DNA of 64,000 nucleotides from Sphaerolaimus hirsutus. Its lineage: Eukaryota; Nematoda; Chromadorea; Monhysterida; Sphaerolaimidae. The notes below the pieces were generated by a model. That model was not told where the DNA came from, searched no databases, and was given only the letters and a program-made list of their open reading frames with translations. This document shows, piece after piece, positions 46,154 to 55,740 of the stretch. The translations under genes were made by a program, and so were the position numbers. Positions within the stretch are counted from its first letter, which is position 1, and the number at the start of each line of letters is the position of its first letter. The stretch covers positions 4,808,635-4,872,634 of the forward strand of contig OZ038457.1 of NCBI GenBank assembly GCA_964036195.1. Reading direction: 5' to 3'.

Positions 46154-48590
46154 TTGTTTTTGTTGGGTATTGTTGTTGTTGTTTGTTTGTTTGTTTTGGG
46201 GGGGGGGGGGGTGCTTGGTTTTCTTATTACACCAGATAGTGCGGGAAAAGGTTTGAAAATGTGTAAAGTTTAGTCTGTCGATCGCGGCCTTTTCTGTATT
46301 TTTATACAATGTTTGATTTAAGCTTAAAATTATTCAGCACAGTCGTACGCTTAAGTTTGATGCAACCACTTTTCAAATTCGATAACAATCACCCAAAAAC
46401 TCTTAAATTCAGTTGACTAGGGTGTCAACAAATTTTTATTACGGAAAATGGAAACGGAAAAATATTTGCACTTGCCGGAAAACGGAACGGAAAACGGAAA
46501 AAAATTTGCCTGCGGAAAGCGGAAAACGGAAAGAATTTTGCCTGCAGAAAAGCGGAAACGGAAAATTTTTTGCACTTGCCGGAAAACTGAAACGGAAACG
46601 GAAAATTTTTTGCACTTGCCGGAAAACGGAACGGAAAACGGCAAAAAATTGCCTGCGGAAAGCGGAAACGGAAAACGGAAAACGTTAATTTGACACCCTA
46701 CAGTTGACCCCATAAAATCGCTGTAGAGACGATCCCACTCGATTTTATCCACAAATATTCACCCACAAACACACGCACACTCACTGACCATTATCCGAGT
46801 GCATGTTGTTGAACGCGTGCTGCGTCTGCATGGGCACGCCGTTGCCGGGGCTGGGCTGGGCGTTGCCCGCTGCCGCGGCGCACATGATGCCCGCGTGCCC
46901 GTTCGACAGCGGCAGGTCAGACGTCGCGTTAGACGTCGACTCCACTGGGGAGGGGGAGGGCTGCGAGGGGGTGGCGGGTGCGGTTTTTGTGCGAAAAAAC
47001 ATTCTGTGTTTTTGGTTTTGTAAAAGTGAATACCTATTTGTGTTTAGAGTTGTTTTGCAAGACATCACTGAAGCATTTTTACACTTGATTATTTCTTTGT
47101 TTTCAGTGAGAAAATCAAGTTTTTTTGCATAGAGTTGACACAGAAACACAGATTCAATGCAAAAGTATCAAAAATTTATTTTATGCATCTATACATCAAA
47201 CTAAATCCACAGCAAATAATTTGTGCTTCGAATTTTATGAAAAATACCCAAAAACATTTATTTATGTGTGTTCTGTGTTTCCATGTTCTCAAATAATTTT
47301 TGTAATTTATGTGTTTTTGAGTAAAACAAAAACACAGAAACGACATGATTTTCTGCACTTAAAATGTGAATTTTTGTCATCATTTGCTTGTTGAAGTTCT
47401 GCTGATTTTGTAACCAACGCGACGATTATGTCGGGCAGCCCGATTGCAGCCCAATCACACGCTGCCCTATTCAAATCGGCCCTTCCCAGCAACCCTTCTG
47501 CCACAAAAAAACCCACAATTCTGCCAACAAAAACACCTCCCAGTTGGCAAACAGCCAGCACACACCTGCGGCGCGGCCAGCAGAAACTTCTCATTGTGGG
47601 CCACCGAGGCAATAGGCGGCAGCGGCTGCAGCGCGGTCAGCGTCGCGTACGAGTGGTGCACGCCGCCGTTGCACTGCTGGTGGCCGCCGCCAGACGCGTT
47701 GTTCGGGCTCAGCGGCGCCGAACTGTCGCCCATGGACGGGTGCTCGCCATTGCCGAGCGATTCTGATGGGGTGGGGGGGGGGGGTTGAGTTGAGGTAGGT
47801 AGGTAAGCAGGTGCCTGTCCCAGAGCCTGTAAAATGTCAAATGTCACGCAAAGTGTCTAAAGTCATGTGAAATGCCATGCAAAATGGCAACCGAGTTGCC
47901 ATTTTGGAGGGCATTTTACATGACTACATTTACCTAGTATGCATATGCAAATATAGAATTCTTCGTCGTGTGAAGGATTCTTCAAGGATCCAGGGAAGTA
48001 AATTTCAATAGTCAGGGGATAAAGTGCGAGTATAACGACAGGAATTACAGTATAGCGACAAATTTAAAGTCAGAGAAACATTTATTCTTTTCATGTTTTA
48101 ACACATTTATTCAAAATTCATATTCATAACTCTATTTTTAGCAAACATTTATCAAGCTTTCAGTCGCGCCTAAATTGTTTATTAGAAGAAAATTCCCGAT
48201 TCCCGATTCCTTCAACCATTACTGACGATTCGGGAATCACAGTTTGCATACAGATTAAATACAGGGAAACGAATATTCCAAAAGCAGTTTACAAAGTCAC
48301 CGAAAACCGACCCAAAGCGAAGCCTCTATCGTCGATGTTGCCGAGCGGCGACTGTCGCGACAGGATGCCCTTGTGCCGGCCGCCCGCCGTCGAGTTGGCC
48401 ACCGACGACAGCAGCGGGTCGTTGCCTGCGAGCATGGGGCCGTCGCAGCGCGGGGCTCAGGGGACACTCACTGCGAGTGGCAGCGCCGCTCACCGGTGGT
48501 CGTGATGGGCGACACGGGGCAGCGGCCGTCGGCGCAGCTGACGATCACGCCGAGCGGCTGCCTGTGCTGCACCTCGGCCAGGCCCTCCAT
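39972..48590 (-). CDS. onecut: ONECUT (HNF6-type) cut-homeodomain transcription factor
   Basis: A nuclear DNA-binding regulator, in other animals important in neurons and endodermal organs. Exons on the minus strand: 48494-48590 (ATG 48590), 48312-48425, 47566-47762, 46789-46960, 45920-46068, 44442-44598, 43301-43488, 42676-42844, 41293-41480, then homeobox exon A 39972-40622. Total 693 residues; every phase closes. The N-terminal half contains [17 protein letters not shown], matching the conserved box of vertebrate HNF6. The cut domain (about residues 333-415) spans exons 7-8: [58 protein letters not shown]. The linker ends [17 protein letters not shown] and the homeodomain continues [20 protein letters not shown] with NFFMNARRR. 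The tail is acidic, then Pro/Glu-rich. Intron 6 has a GC donor (AAG/GCGAGT). Intron 1 is only 68 bp. An alternative last exon lies at 37274-37822. Confidence 0.93.
43676..44079. mobile_element. TCCTCGAATAAGACCCC inverted-repeat element in ONECUT intron 6
   Basis: It starts TACCCTAAATCCTCGAATAA and ends TTATTCGAGGATTTGCGGTA. Repeated GGGGGGAGTTATTC units lie inside both ends. It is a diverged member of the ACCGTATTTCC group. Confidence 0.6.
44640..44770. repeat. TGTCAAATG-type repeat in ONECUT intron 5
   Basis: It contains TTGAGTGTCAATCGAAATG, TTGCGTGACATTTTACAAAT and GACATTACACTTTACGGGG. Related to 21473-21575 and 31409-31563, and by interior motif to the introners. Confidence 0.45.
45283..45513. 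mobile_element. TATACTCC-family MITE, copy 3
   Basis: TATACTCCAGTCACTTTACA and CGCGTGGTTCCCGCTGGATG at left, with ATCATTGGCACGGTTCC and GAGGGCAGAGTAT at right. 231 bp, in ONECUT intron 5. Confidence 0.65.
46101..46190. repeat. TTG/CAA trinucleotide microsatellite
   Basis: A run of TTG units with a few interruptions. In the ONECUT direction it reads as polyglutamine and is open into exon 5. However, a good acceptor (CCCTGCAG at 46069-46076) lies between it and the conserved coding sequence, so it is most likely intronic. Confidence 0.85.
46418..46700. mobile_element. hAT-like MITE with CGGAAA hexamer core
   Basis: Ends TAGGGTGTCAA and TTGACACCCTA, bounded by a perfect 8-bp duplication CAGTTGAC (46410-46417 and 46701-46708). 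The core is tandem ACGGAAACGGAAAA with TTTGCACTTGCCGG. It lies in ONECUT intron 4. A truncated relative is at 2040-2263. Confidence 0.85.
47811..47924. mobile_element. Truncated introner-family copy in ONECUT intron 2
   Basis: GTGCCTGTCCCAGAGCCTGT is followed by AAATGTCAAATGTCACGCAA and GTGTCTAAAGTCATG. It ends at GGGCATTTTACATGAC without the second GGGAGTGC terminus. It is buried inside the intron and supplies neither splice site, unlike the copies at 4137, 27763 and 31874. Confidence 0.65.
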
Positions 48591-49740
48591 CAGGCCGGGC
48601 CAGGGGGCGCCGGCGCCGCACTGGCGCCGCTGCTAATCGGCCACGGGCCGGCGACAATGGCCGCGATCGCGGCGCGCGCCCAGCTCGCCCGCCCAGTCGA
48701 TAGGCGGCAGGCCGGCCGTCGGCTCGCCCGCCCAGCTGCGTCGTATCGACCGAAACGGCGCGCGTTGCACTGCGCCGCGTCAAGTGCGCCGCGGCGGCGT
48801 CATCACACTTTACAGGTGCGGCGGCCGGTAGCTCGCGGGTGTAAAACGGCTCGTAACGGGCCTGTGTTTACACTGGCCGTGCGTTGGTCAAGACGGAGAA
48901 AGGGGGCCGGCCTCGAAGCAGTGATAGAGCTCGCGCGCAACGCTCACACATGTGCGGCTGCGGGCCGGGTGGCGTGCGCTTTTGCACGAGCATGTGGTGT
49001 GCTGGGTGCGCGCGTGTCCGCGTCTACTGCGCATGCGTGTGTGTGTCGCCGGGCGCTTGATTCTGAAGCGAGGGGCGCGACGGCGACGCTAGGCGGGCGT
49101 GCGCATGCGAGAGCGCCTAGCGGGACGGCACCCGACCGCTGTAGTGCCCCGCTCGCTGCCTGCTGCACTGCGCTGCGTACAACTGGCGATGGGCATGTGC
49201 CGCTGCGGCTGCTTGTTTCTGCAGCGCCGCCGCTGCCGCCGCCGTAGCCCGCCCGTGCCCTTCGCGCCGGCCCACGTTCGCAGGCGGCCCGGCAGCGGTG
49301 CGTGCATGCGTGGCCGCCCTGCCGGCTGCAGCGGACTGCACTGGCCCGCCGCGGGAATGAGGGCAACATCGCGCCCCCGCCCGCGCACTCGAACGGCGCA
49401 AATTGGCCGCCTATGCATATGATATCAGAAAAGCGCCGAATAAATAGAAAATTGACCCCATGCCGGCTGTCTTCGTCTATCCTAGAACACAATTTGAGAC
49501 GCGGCAATTGGTCGCAACACCGTGGCGCAGCGGCGGCGCGAGTGCATGAGCGCTGTGCGGTGCGCGGGGCGTGTAGCCGAGGCTAACTGGGAGGGCGCGC
49601 ATGGGAGCACTGCGCCGCCGCGGCGCACGTCCAGCCGCCCGGCCGTGCGCATGCAATGGAGTGTATGAAAGCGGCGCGGCCGCGGCGTACCACCCCCCCC
49701 CCCCCGGCTTTCTCTGCACCGGCCATTTTCCACTGGCTAC
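48591..49740. promoter_or_regulatory. GC- and CpG-rich region upstream of ONECUT
   Basis: An abrupt GC-rich block directly upstream of the ONECUT start codon, dense in CG dinucleotides. Open frames occur in all six frames, as expected from composition and not from coding. It most likely contains the ONECUT promoter and 5' UTR. No specific motif is claimed. Confidence 0.55.
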
Positions 49741-51843
49741 TTGTCACCGCCGCAAGTTACGCCTGCAGTTACGTAAACTTGTGTTCCCGTTTTTTGAAGA
49801 GTGTGGGGTGCTAAGATGGGAAATAGTATTCTTGTGGCATGGATTCACGCAATGCAAAGTATGTATTTGTGCAGTGTGATGTCATACCAAACATAAATAC
49901 ATAGGTATTTACGTGCCAACTTCTTTCACTCGCAAGAATCTTTATCAGTGTCGCATGCATCACAGTGACGCGAGGACGCAGCTGCGAATGTCGCCAATGC
50001 AGCCGGCACCCATCTCCCAGTACAAATGTCTAAGTGTGCGCGGCACGGCACTGAACACTGAGGCCCTCGGCACTGTTGGGGGACTGGACTGCGAAATTCG
50101 GTCGCGTGCCGCCGCCGCGGCGAGAAGCGACGCTTTGATCGGGCGAATTTGTGGGTTTGCGCGGGAATTCCGGCCGCTCATCCAATGGACACGCCGGTGG
50201 GTTGATTTTGGCGGCGGTTGTTTTGCGTCTCACTCCGCCCAGCCGTTTGGCACGTGCGCAGCCCCCCCCCCCCCCCCCCCGCTGAGGGCGACTGGTCCCT
50301 TTTTAGATGAGGCACTCATTCGTGCCCTGGGGTTGGTAGAGTTGCGAAAATGGGGGGGGGGGAAATTCGTGCTTTTTTGTTGTTGTTTTTTTGTAGATGA
50401 TTTTTGGGAATGTTGGAAACTGTGTTCTTCACGTGGAATTTTTTGGTTTGAAAATTGTTTATTGAAGACACTTCAAGATGCCGATCATTGTAATTGTTAT
50501 CGGAAAATCACTATTGCTGGGGGCCAAGAAAGGCTGTCTTTTTGTACTGTGATACTTTGTTTAATTCTCAAAACTGAACAGTGGTAAAAAAAAATTATCT
50601 TTCAAAAAAACCTCTCTAATACTCCATAAAGAAGTGACATTTTCGCAACTCAAGTCCCAGCTGCAGTTACAGATACAGTTTCCAAATGTACTGCAAAATA
50701 CCTTTCATAACTGTGTAAGAAGCGCCCCAGCATAGGGGGCCATGCATACAACAGCGCGTTGCATTGCAAGCGTTTCTAGTGTTACAGAAAAAAGTCTTCA
50801 CCACTGAATGTAGGTACCTAGGTAGGTAGGCATATAAAAACGCTTGTTACGTACAAGCCGATAAGCACGGAAGTCGGTGCGGCTAGAATGAGCAACGTAC
50901 ATATGATATTTATCTCAAAGTTGCGCTGGGAAAAGTTGAAGGACTTTCATGAATCGACTCGCGGCAAGCGGAACTTTGAAGCGGCAGATATCATGCATAA
51001 ATGTTGGTATTTTACATAGACCATAGACCGCACGCTTTACTATGAAATCTACCATATTCCATCTGAATGAGAAAAAGCTTTAATAAAATCTACGTTAGGG
51101 CGCTCGTGTTTTATACGAGAGGTGCGGGTTCGATTCCCGCCTGTGGCAATGCAAATTTTGCACACTTTTTATATCGCGCTGATTTCGCACATCGCTCCCA
51201 CTGTTGCAAAAACTTTCCTCGTGACTTTATTCACGAAAATACGGTAACACTCTTTGCAGTAGCAGGTCAATGTAAGCATATTATTTATCTCCATGTTGAG
51301 CGTTAAAAGTTTCATGGGGTTCCCGGCATAGTGTGTGCAGTATGTAAATACACGAAATAGGAGTACACGTCTGCAGTACGCGGAAGTGGCTGATAATATG
51401 CATAAATGTGTGTCTTTGGCTAGAAATGACGATTAAATATTCCCATTGTCGACTTTTTGTGCATAAACTGCCAGTAGGAATGGAAAATTCTGGAAAATTT
51501 ACAAAAATCTAATGGTAAAAGATGATGCTTGAAATATACGATAAATGAAATATAATTTTTTAAAATATTTCAGCAAAATAGTTTATTTTACTAAAATTCA
51601 TGTCTTCAAGTATAAGTGAAACAGGATATAATGCAACAGACATATAAAAATACCTGTTTGAATCAACAGGAAAAAGATTATTTAGCTATTAAACACTATT
51701 TGCCTCACAAAATGTGATTGACACCAATATAAATACATCAAAACAATCACCTAACTTTTTCGACAGATACGCACACGCACACATGAACATCCCGAAGTGC
51801 CTGAGCAAGCTCGCCATGTAAACCGATCAGTTCTTGAAACAGA
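49741..51843. other. No gene recognised
   Basis: A moderately GC-rich part to about 50300 gives way to AT-rich sequence. The 224-codon frame at 49913 crosses homopolymers and shows no domain. A tRNA-like fragment lies near 51096. Confidence 0.4.
51096..51150 (+). pseudogene. tRNA-like 3' half (anticodon arm and T arm)
   Basis: CTCGT-GTTTTAT-ACGAG forms a perfect 5-bp stem with a 7-base loop whose middle three bases are TTT. It is followed by a perfect T arm GCGGG-TTCGATT-CCCGC and CTGTGGCA. No complementary 5' acceptor strand or D arm is found upstream, so this is a fragment or a tRNA-derived repeat piece, not a working tRNA. Confidence 0.45.
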
Positions 51844-52639
51844 TACCGTATTTCCTCGAAATACCCCCCCCCCCTCGAAATTTATACGTCTACACACTTA
51901 TACAAGTCTTTAAGCGGGAATTAGAGCTCAGCGTCGATTCGACGTGAAATGACGACGTGAAATGATGTCGTGAAATTAATTACACGAGTGTGGATCATGC
52001 TACGGGTCTACAATTTTCTAAGGATAATATATGAATCAATACCTTAATCGTGTCCAATACTGAGTGTTATCAGCCACAACTAGAGCGAATTGAAAAATTC
52101 AATTTTTATAATTTCACGTCATCATCATTTCACGTCACAGTGTCAGGGAACAACTTGACATTTCACGTCAGACTATTGCAAGCAGCAGTCTGACGTGAAA
52201 TGTCAAGTTGTTCCCTGACGTAAAATGATGACGTGGAATGATAAAAATTGAATTTTTCAATTCGCTCTAGTTGTGGCTGATAACACTCAGTATTGGACAC
52301 GATTAAGGTATTGATTCATATATTATCCTTAGAAAATTGTAGACCCGTAGCATGATCCACACTAGTGTAATTAATTTCACGACATCATTTCACGTCGTCA
52401 TTTCACGTCGAATCGACGCTGAGCTCTAATTCCCGCTTTAGAGTCTTATAAATGGCGATTTTTGTTGCATTTTCGACGTCTGCGTACGTTTCAGACGACA
52501 ATTTAGTACTTGGTTTTCAAATAATTTCTGGCGAAATAATACACCCCCCTCGAAATACCCCCCCCCCTCGTTTAACCCCCCTCAAAATTCGCACTCTGAA
52601 AAAATAACCCCCCCGGGGGTATTTCGAGGAAATACGGTA
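51844..52639. mobile_element. ACCGTATTTCC-family element interrupted by a palindrome
   Basis: It begins TACCGTATTTCCTCGAAATA and ends GTATTTCGAGGAAATACGGTA-type sequence with C-runs and G-runs inside. The central part is occupied by the inverted-repeat element at 51911-52440. Confidence 0.7.
51911..52440. mobile_element. 530-bp near-perfect palindrome nested in an older element
   Basis: The left arm starts TAAGCGGGAATTAGAGCTCA and the right arm ends TGAGCTCTAATTCCCGCTTTA. Arms are complementary almost throughout, meeting near 52175 around TTGCAAGCAGCA. Repeated TTTCACGTC motifs occur in both arms. Flanks CAAGTCTT and AGAGTCTT suggest an imperfect 8-bp target duplication. Confidence 0.75.
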
Positions 52640-52893
52640 AGTGTTTTTGAAAGAATAATTTAAATTCATAGCGGTACTTGCTTTTCAAGTGTGAATTGCC
52701 CCGAACAAGAAATGCTTTAAAAGCGTGAAAAAAGCTGTCGCGGCTTCAAAAACACTTTCCAACACTTCACAACTTACCTTCCCCACCAGTTTCCAGAGTA
52801 AAATTACTCAACCTCGTGACATAAACTGTTCAAGTATCTACCTCATATCACAAGTGAGTACACACACAGAGCCGGATCGAGTCACCCGCACCG
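52640..52893. other. No gene recognised
   Basis: Short AT-rich stretch between two mobile elements. Confidence 0.4.
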
Positions 52894-53381
52894 CATGAGA
52901 CCAGAGTTGTTAAAAGTACTCAAATTTTCTCAACGTTGACGTAAACGTCAATGTAATTTTTTTACTTACCGCTGAGTGCAAAAACGTGAGGTAAATTTTT
53001 TTTACTTTTACGTGTGAATTGCGTTTGTCCACGGAAAACAGGAAAGTGGGTATTTTTGAGAAAGTTTGCCCCAATTTGCGCTCAAAATAACGAAATCCCA
53101 TACTTTTTCACCCTCAAATTCACTAGTTGATGTGTTTTTGCATTTTTTATAGCTTTTTTTGAATATTTTCCCCTATTTTTAGTCAGCTTTTCCACTTTTT
53201 TTTCTTTTTTATGCCCTGAAAAAGCCTACCTGAAATACTCTGTTTTCTGTACTCGCGTACTTTAAAAAAGTACGCGAGTAAGTGAGTACCGGTATTTTTT
53301 CGGGAGGAAACGTAAACGTATTTACGTAGTACTCGAGTATACGTATTTATCGAGTAAACGTAAATACGTTTTAACAACTAT
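52894..53381. mobile_element. AGTTGTTAAAAGTAC...GTTTTAACAACT element
   Basis: It starts CCAGAGTTGTTAAAAGTAC and ends TACGTTTTAACAACTAT. The interior is rich in GTAAACGTAAA-type repeats and contains an internal palindrome around GTACGCGAGTA. Same family as 63377-63910, where the 8-bp duplication is perfect. Confidence 0.6.
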
Positions 53382-54527
53382 GCACCAGACGAGAGTTGCA
53401 GCGGCCGCATCGGAATTCGAGTCAGCGAGCGCCGCGCCGACAGAGTTTCCCGCCGTGATTTCGCCCGCGCCGCGGCAGCGGCAATTTGCACCGCACTGCG
53501 ATCTCGCTCAAAACTGCCAGTCGTCATGAACTGGCCGCGCTCGCCGCCCGCCACTCGCGAAGGGGGCCGCCCGCAGAGGAAACGCTTTTTTACTGTGTAC
53601 CGCAGACATACCGTATATGCTTGAATAAAGCCCCCTGTCATGCTCGAATAAGCCACCGTGTTTTAACACTTGGTTAAAACCACTGGGGAAAGACACCCCC
53701 CTGATCACATGACCTTATTCACAAAAATATGGTATCATTTATTGTATAGCGTCATGTCCGTCCAGTATAAGCAACTTACAGCTTTTCTAGCTCCATGTTC
53801 ACTGCCGTTTCCAGCTGCACGTATTTACCTTATTTGTACAGTTTCGCGTTTTCAAACAAATTCGAACGCTACCCACGAAGGCTGAATCTCGATTTGTTTA
53901 GATTGATGTCGCCCCTGAAGAAATGTTTTTGTCTGAAAATGCAGCATTTCTTTGCAGCCCTGACTCCGTTTCCACGCAGCAGAGCAATTTCTGAATGTTA
54001 CACTATGCTGGATAGAGGGACGTTCCTCATTTGAAATGTGGAAACTTTAACTTGCGTCACTTCGACATGACAACGTACGTGATAAGCCCCACCTTAGGGC
54101 CCAATTCCATATGGGAACAGCACAAATACACAAAATATTACTAAAGAACATGTTACAAATGAGGCGTTTAATTCAAAAAGTTGACGAGTCCAATAAACGC
54201 GATTTTGAGTAAATCGCATTTTATGTTTCATTTCGAATTCGCGGCACGTGATGCGTCCAAAAGTGCTTATGACTATCTTTAAGTTGCAAATGTTGACAAT
54301 AAAGTGTCATATTTTCAGCTCGTTCTTAACAACAAGATTAGGTATCTGTAATAAGTCTGTAGTGTGACCATGAAAGAGCTTAATGGACAGGTGAATATTC
54401 TGAGATAATTGTTCTATTTGAATTTACTTTCATATAGGTAGGTGCGAGACGTGTTTTTCGATCAATTTTTAATTATAGGAAATAACATTGTATGATATGT
54501 ATCGAAATATATACCGGATTACTTCTT
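53382..54527. other. No gene recognised; repeat fragments
   Basis: A GC-rich patch (53390-53590) is followed by a piece beginning TACCGTATATGCTTGAATAA (53610), related to the 18024 element, and AT-rich sequence. Confidence 0.4.
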
Positions 54528-55020
54528 ATCTACTACCATATTATAAAGCCACTATTTATTCGTGTAGAAAGGATGCTCCAACGTAAAAGATAGGACGTTT
54601 CTGCTTCTGCCCGATTCGTGTGTGTTTTTACACACAAAGTGGACACTTTTTATCAGCACAAAATGCAATTTACAATCTTGACAAACAGGGTTCACATATG
54701 GCAGAGTAGCTTTCCAAGAATGCAATTGCACATGTATAGGGGGTTGGCTTGAGTTTTTAAGGGTTGAGTTTACAATTCAGGGTTGAGTTGACAGGTGTTT
54801 ATAAATTAGGGTTGAGTTGACTGAAGTTTAAAAATAAGGAGCTGTGTTGACAAAAGTTTACAAATTAGAGGCTGAGTTTATGGGAGTTGAGTTGATGTGA
54901 GTTTACCAAATTAGGGGCTGAGTTTATGGGAGTTGATTGTTTATGGGAGTTGACAATAACATTACCATAACCCTTAAGTGAGGCCCCCGGGGCTAAAAAA
55001 TATAAATTGTGAAATGATGC

Positions 55021-55456
55021 TGTAACACACTGGGCAGCGCTATGAGGCAGGCTCACCCAATGTGTTATCCAGCTGCGAGCCTCCAAAGAGCTCGCCAACA
55101 CTGGCAAGATGAGAAGTGAGAAAATAGAACGTTTGGGTGCGATGTGATATTTATTTATATTAATTCACTGTCGCCTTGCGACACGTCCACTTGTTTTCAT
55201 ATCACTTCATTTTCTTGGTTTAACATGGTTTAACATGGTTTAACAGAGGCCAACAAATAAACAGGCCCGAAATCTGGGCAAAAGAACTGAACTGATTCAA
55301 CACAATAAATAGCCACTTATAAGGATTTGGTTGAAACGTGAAGTTTAGGGGTTCAGAACATCACCCCAAAACCTACTTAGAATATATAATGAATAGAATA
55401 GAACAGGGTGTAAGATAGAAGTGTGGAATAGAGTACACTGTAGTGTGACTACAACA
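55021..55456 (-). repeat. 3' LTR of the gag-protease retrotransposon
   Basis: 436 bp, starting TGTAACACACTGGG and ending GTGACTACAACA on the plus strand. It is nearly the same as 58940-59362 apart from a few substitutions and a 13-bp triplication of GGTTTAACAT-type sequence near 55222-55245. On the element's strand it is preceded by a purine-rich tract CTTGGGGGGGAC at 55457-55468. Confidence 0.88.
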
Positions 55457-55740
55457 GTCCCCCCCAAGTTCACCCTACAAGGGGGAACTGACAAAAAACT
55501 AACCATTACAATCCTGCAAAAATAAAAGCAATACCAACTTGAAAAAAACCCACAATTTACACCAAATATCACAGAATATCACAAATGTATCAAATTTTGC
55601 CAGCCTCTGGATAACCAATATCCAGCCTTTGAATGTTTCTTGCACTTCCCTTTGTGGTTCCTCTGTCCATTGATGCCAGAACTATTGAAATGACTGGGGG
55701 GTGTGGGGTAAATGGTGGCAGCTTGTGTGGAAAACTGCAT

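Noticed and set aside
45854-46309. 151-codon minus-strand frame with long polyglutamine
   Set aside because: Only the part 45920-46068 fits the ONECUT exon phase; the Gln run lies upstream of a good acceptor and is probably a read-through of an intronic microsatellite.
48477-49247. 256-codon plus-strand frame and many overlapping frames to 49720
   Set aside because: A CpG-rich region with open frames in all six frames, Ala/Arg-rich translations and no domain. Interpreted as ONECUT promoter/5' UTR.
49913-50587. 224-codon plus-strand frame
   Set aside because: Crosses C and G homopolymers and AT-rich sequence, changes composition midway and has no domain.
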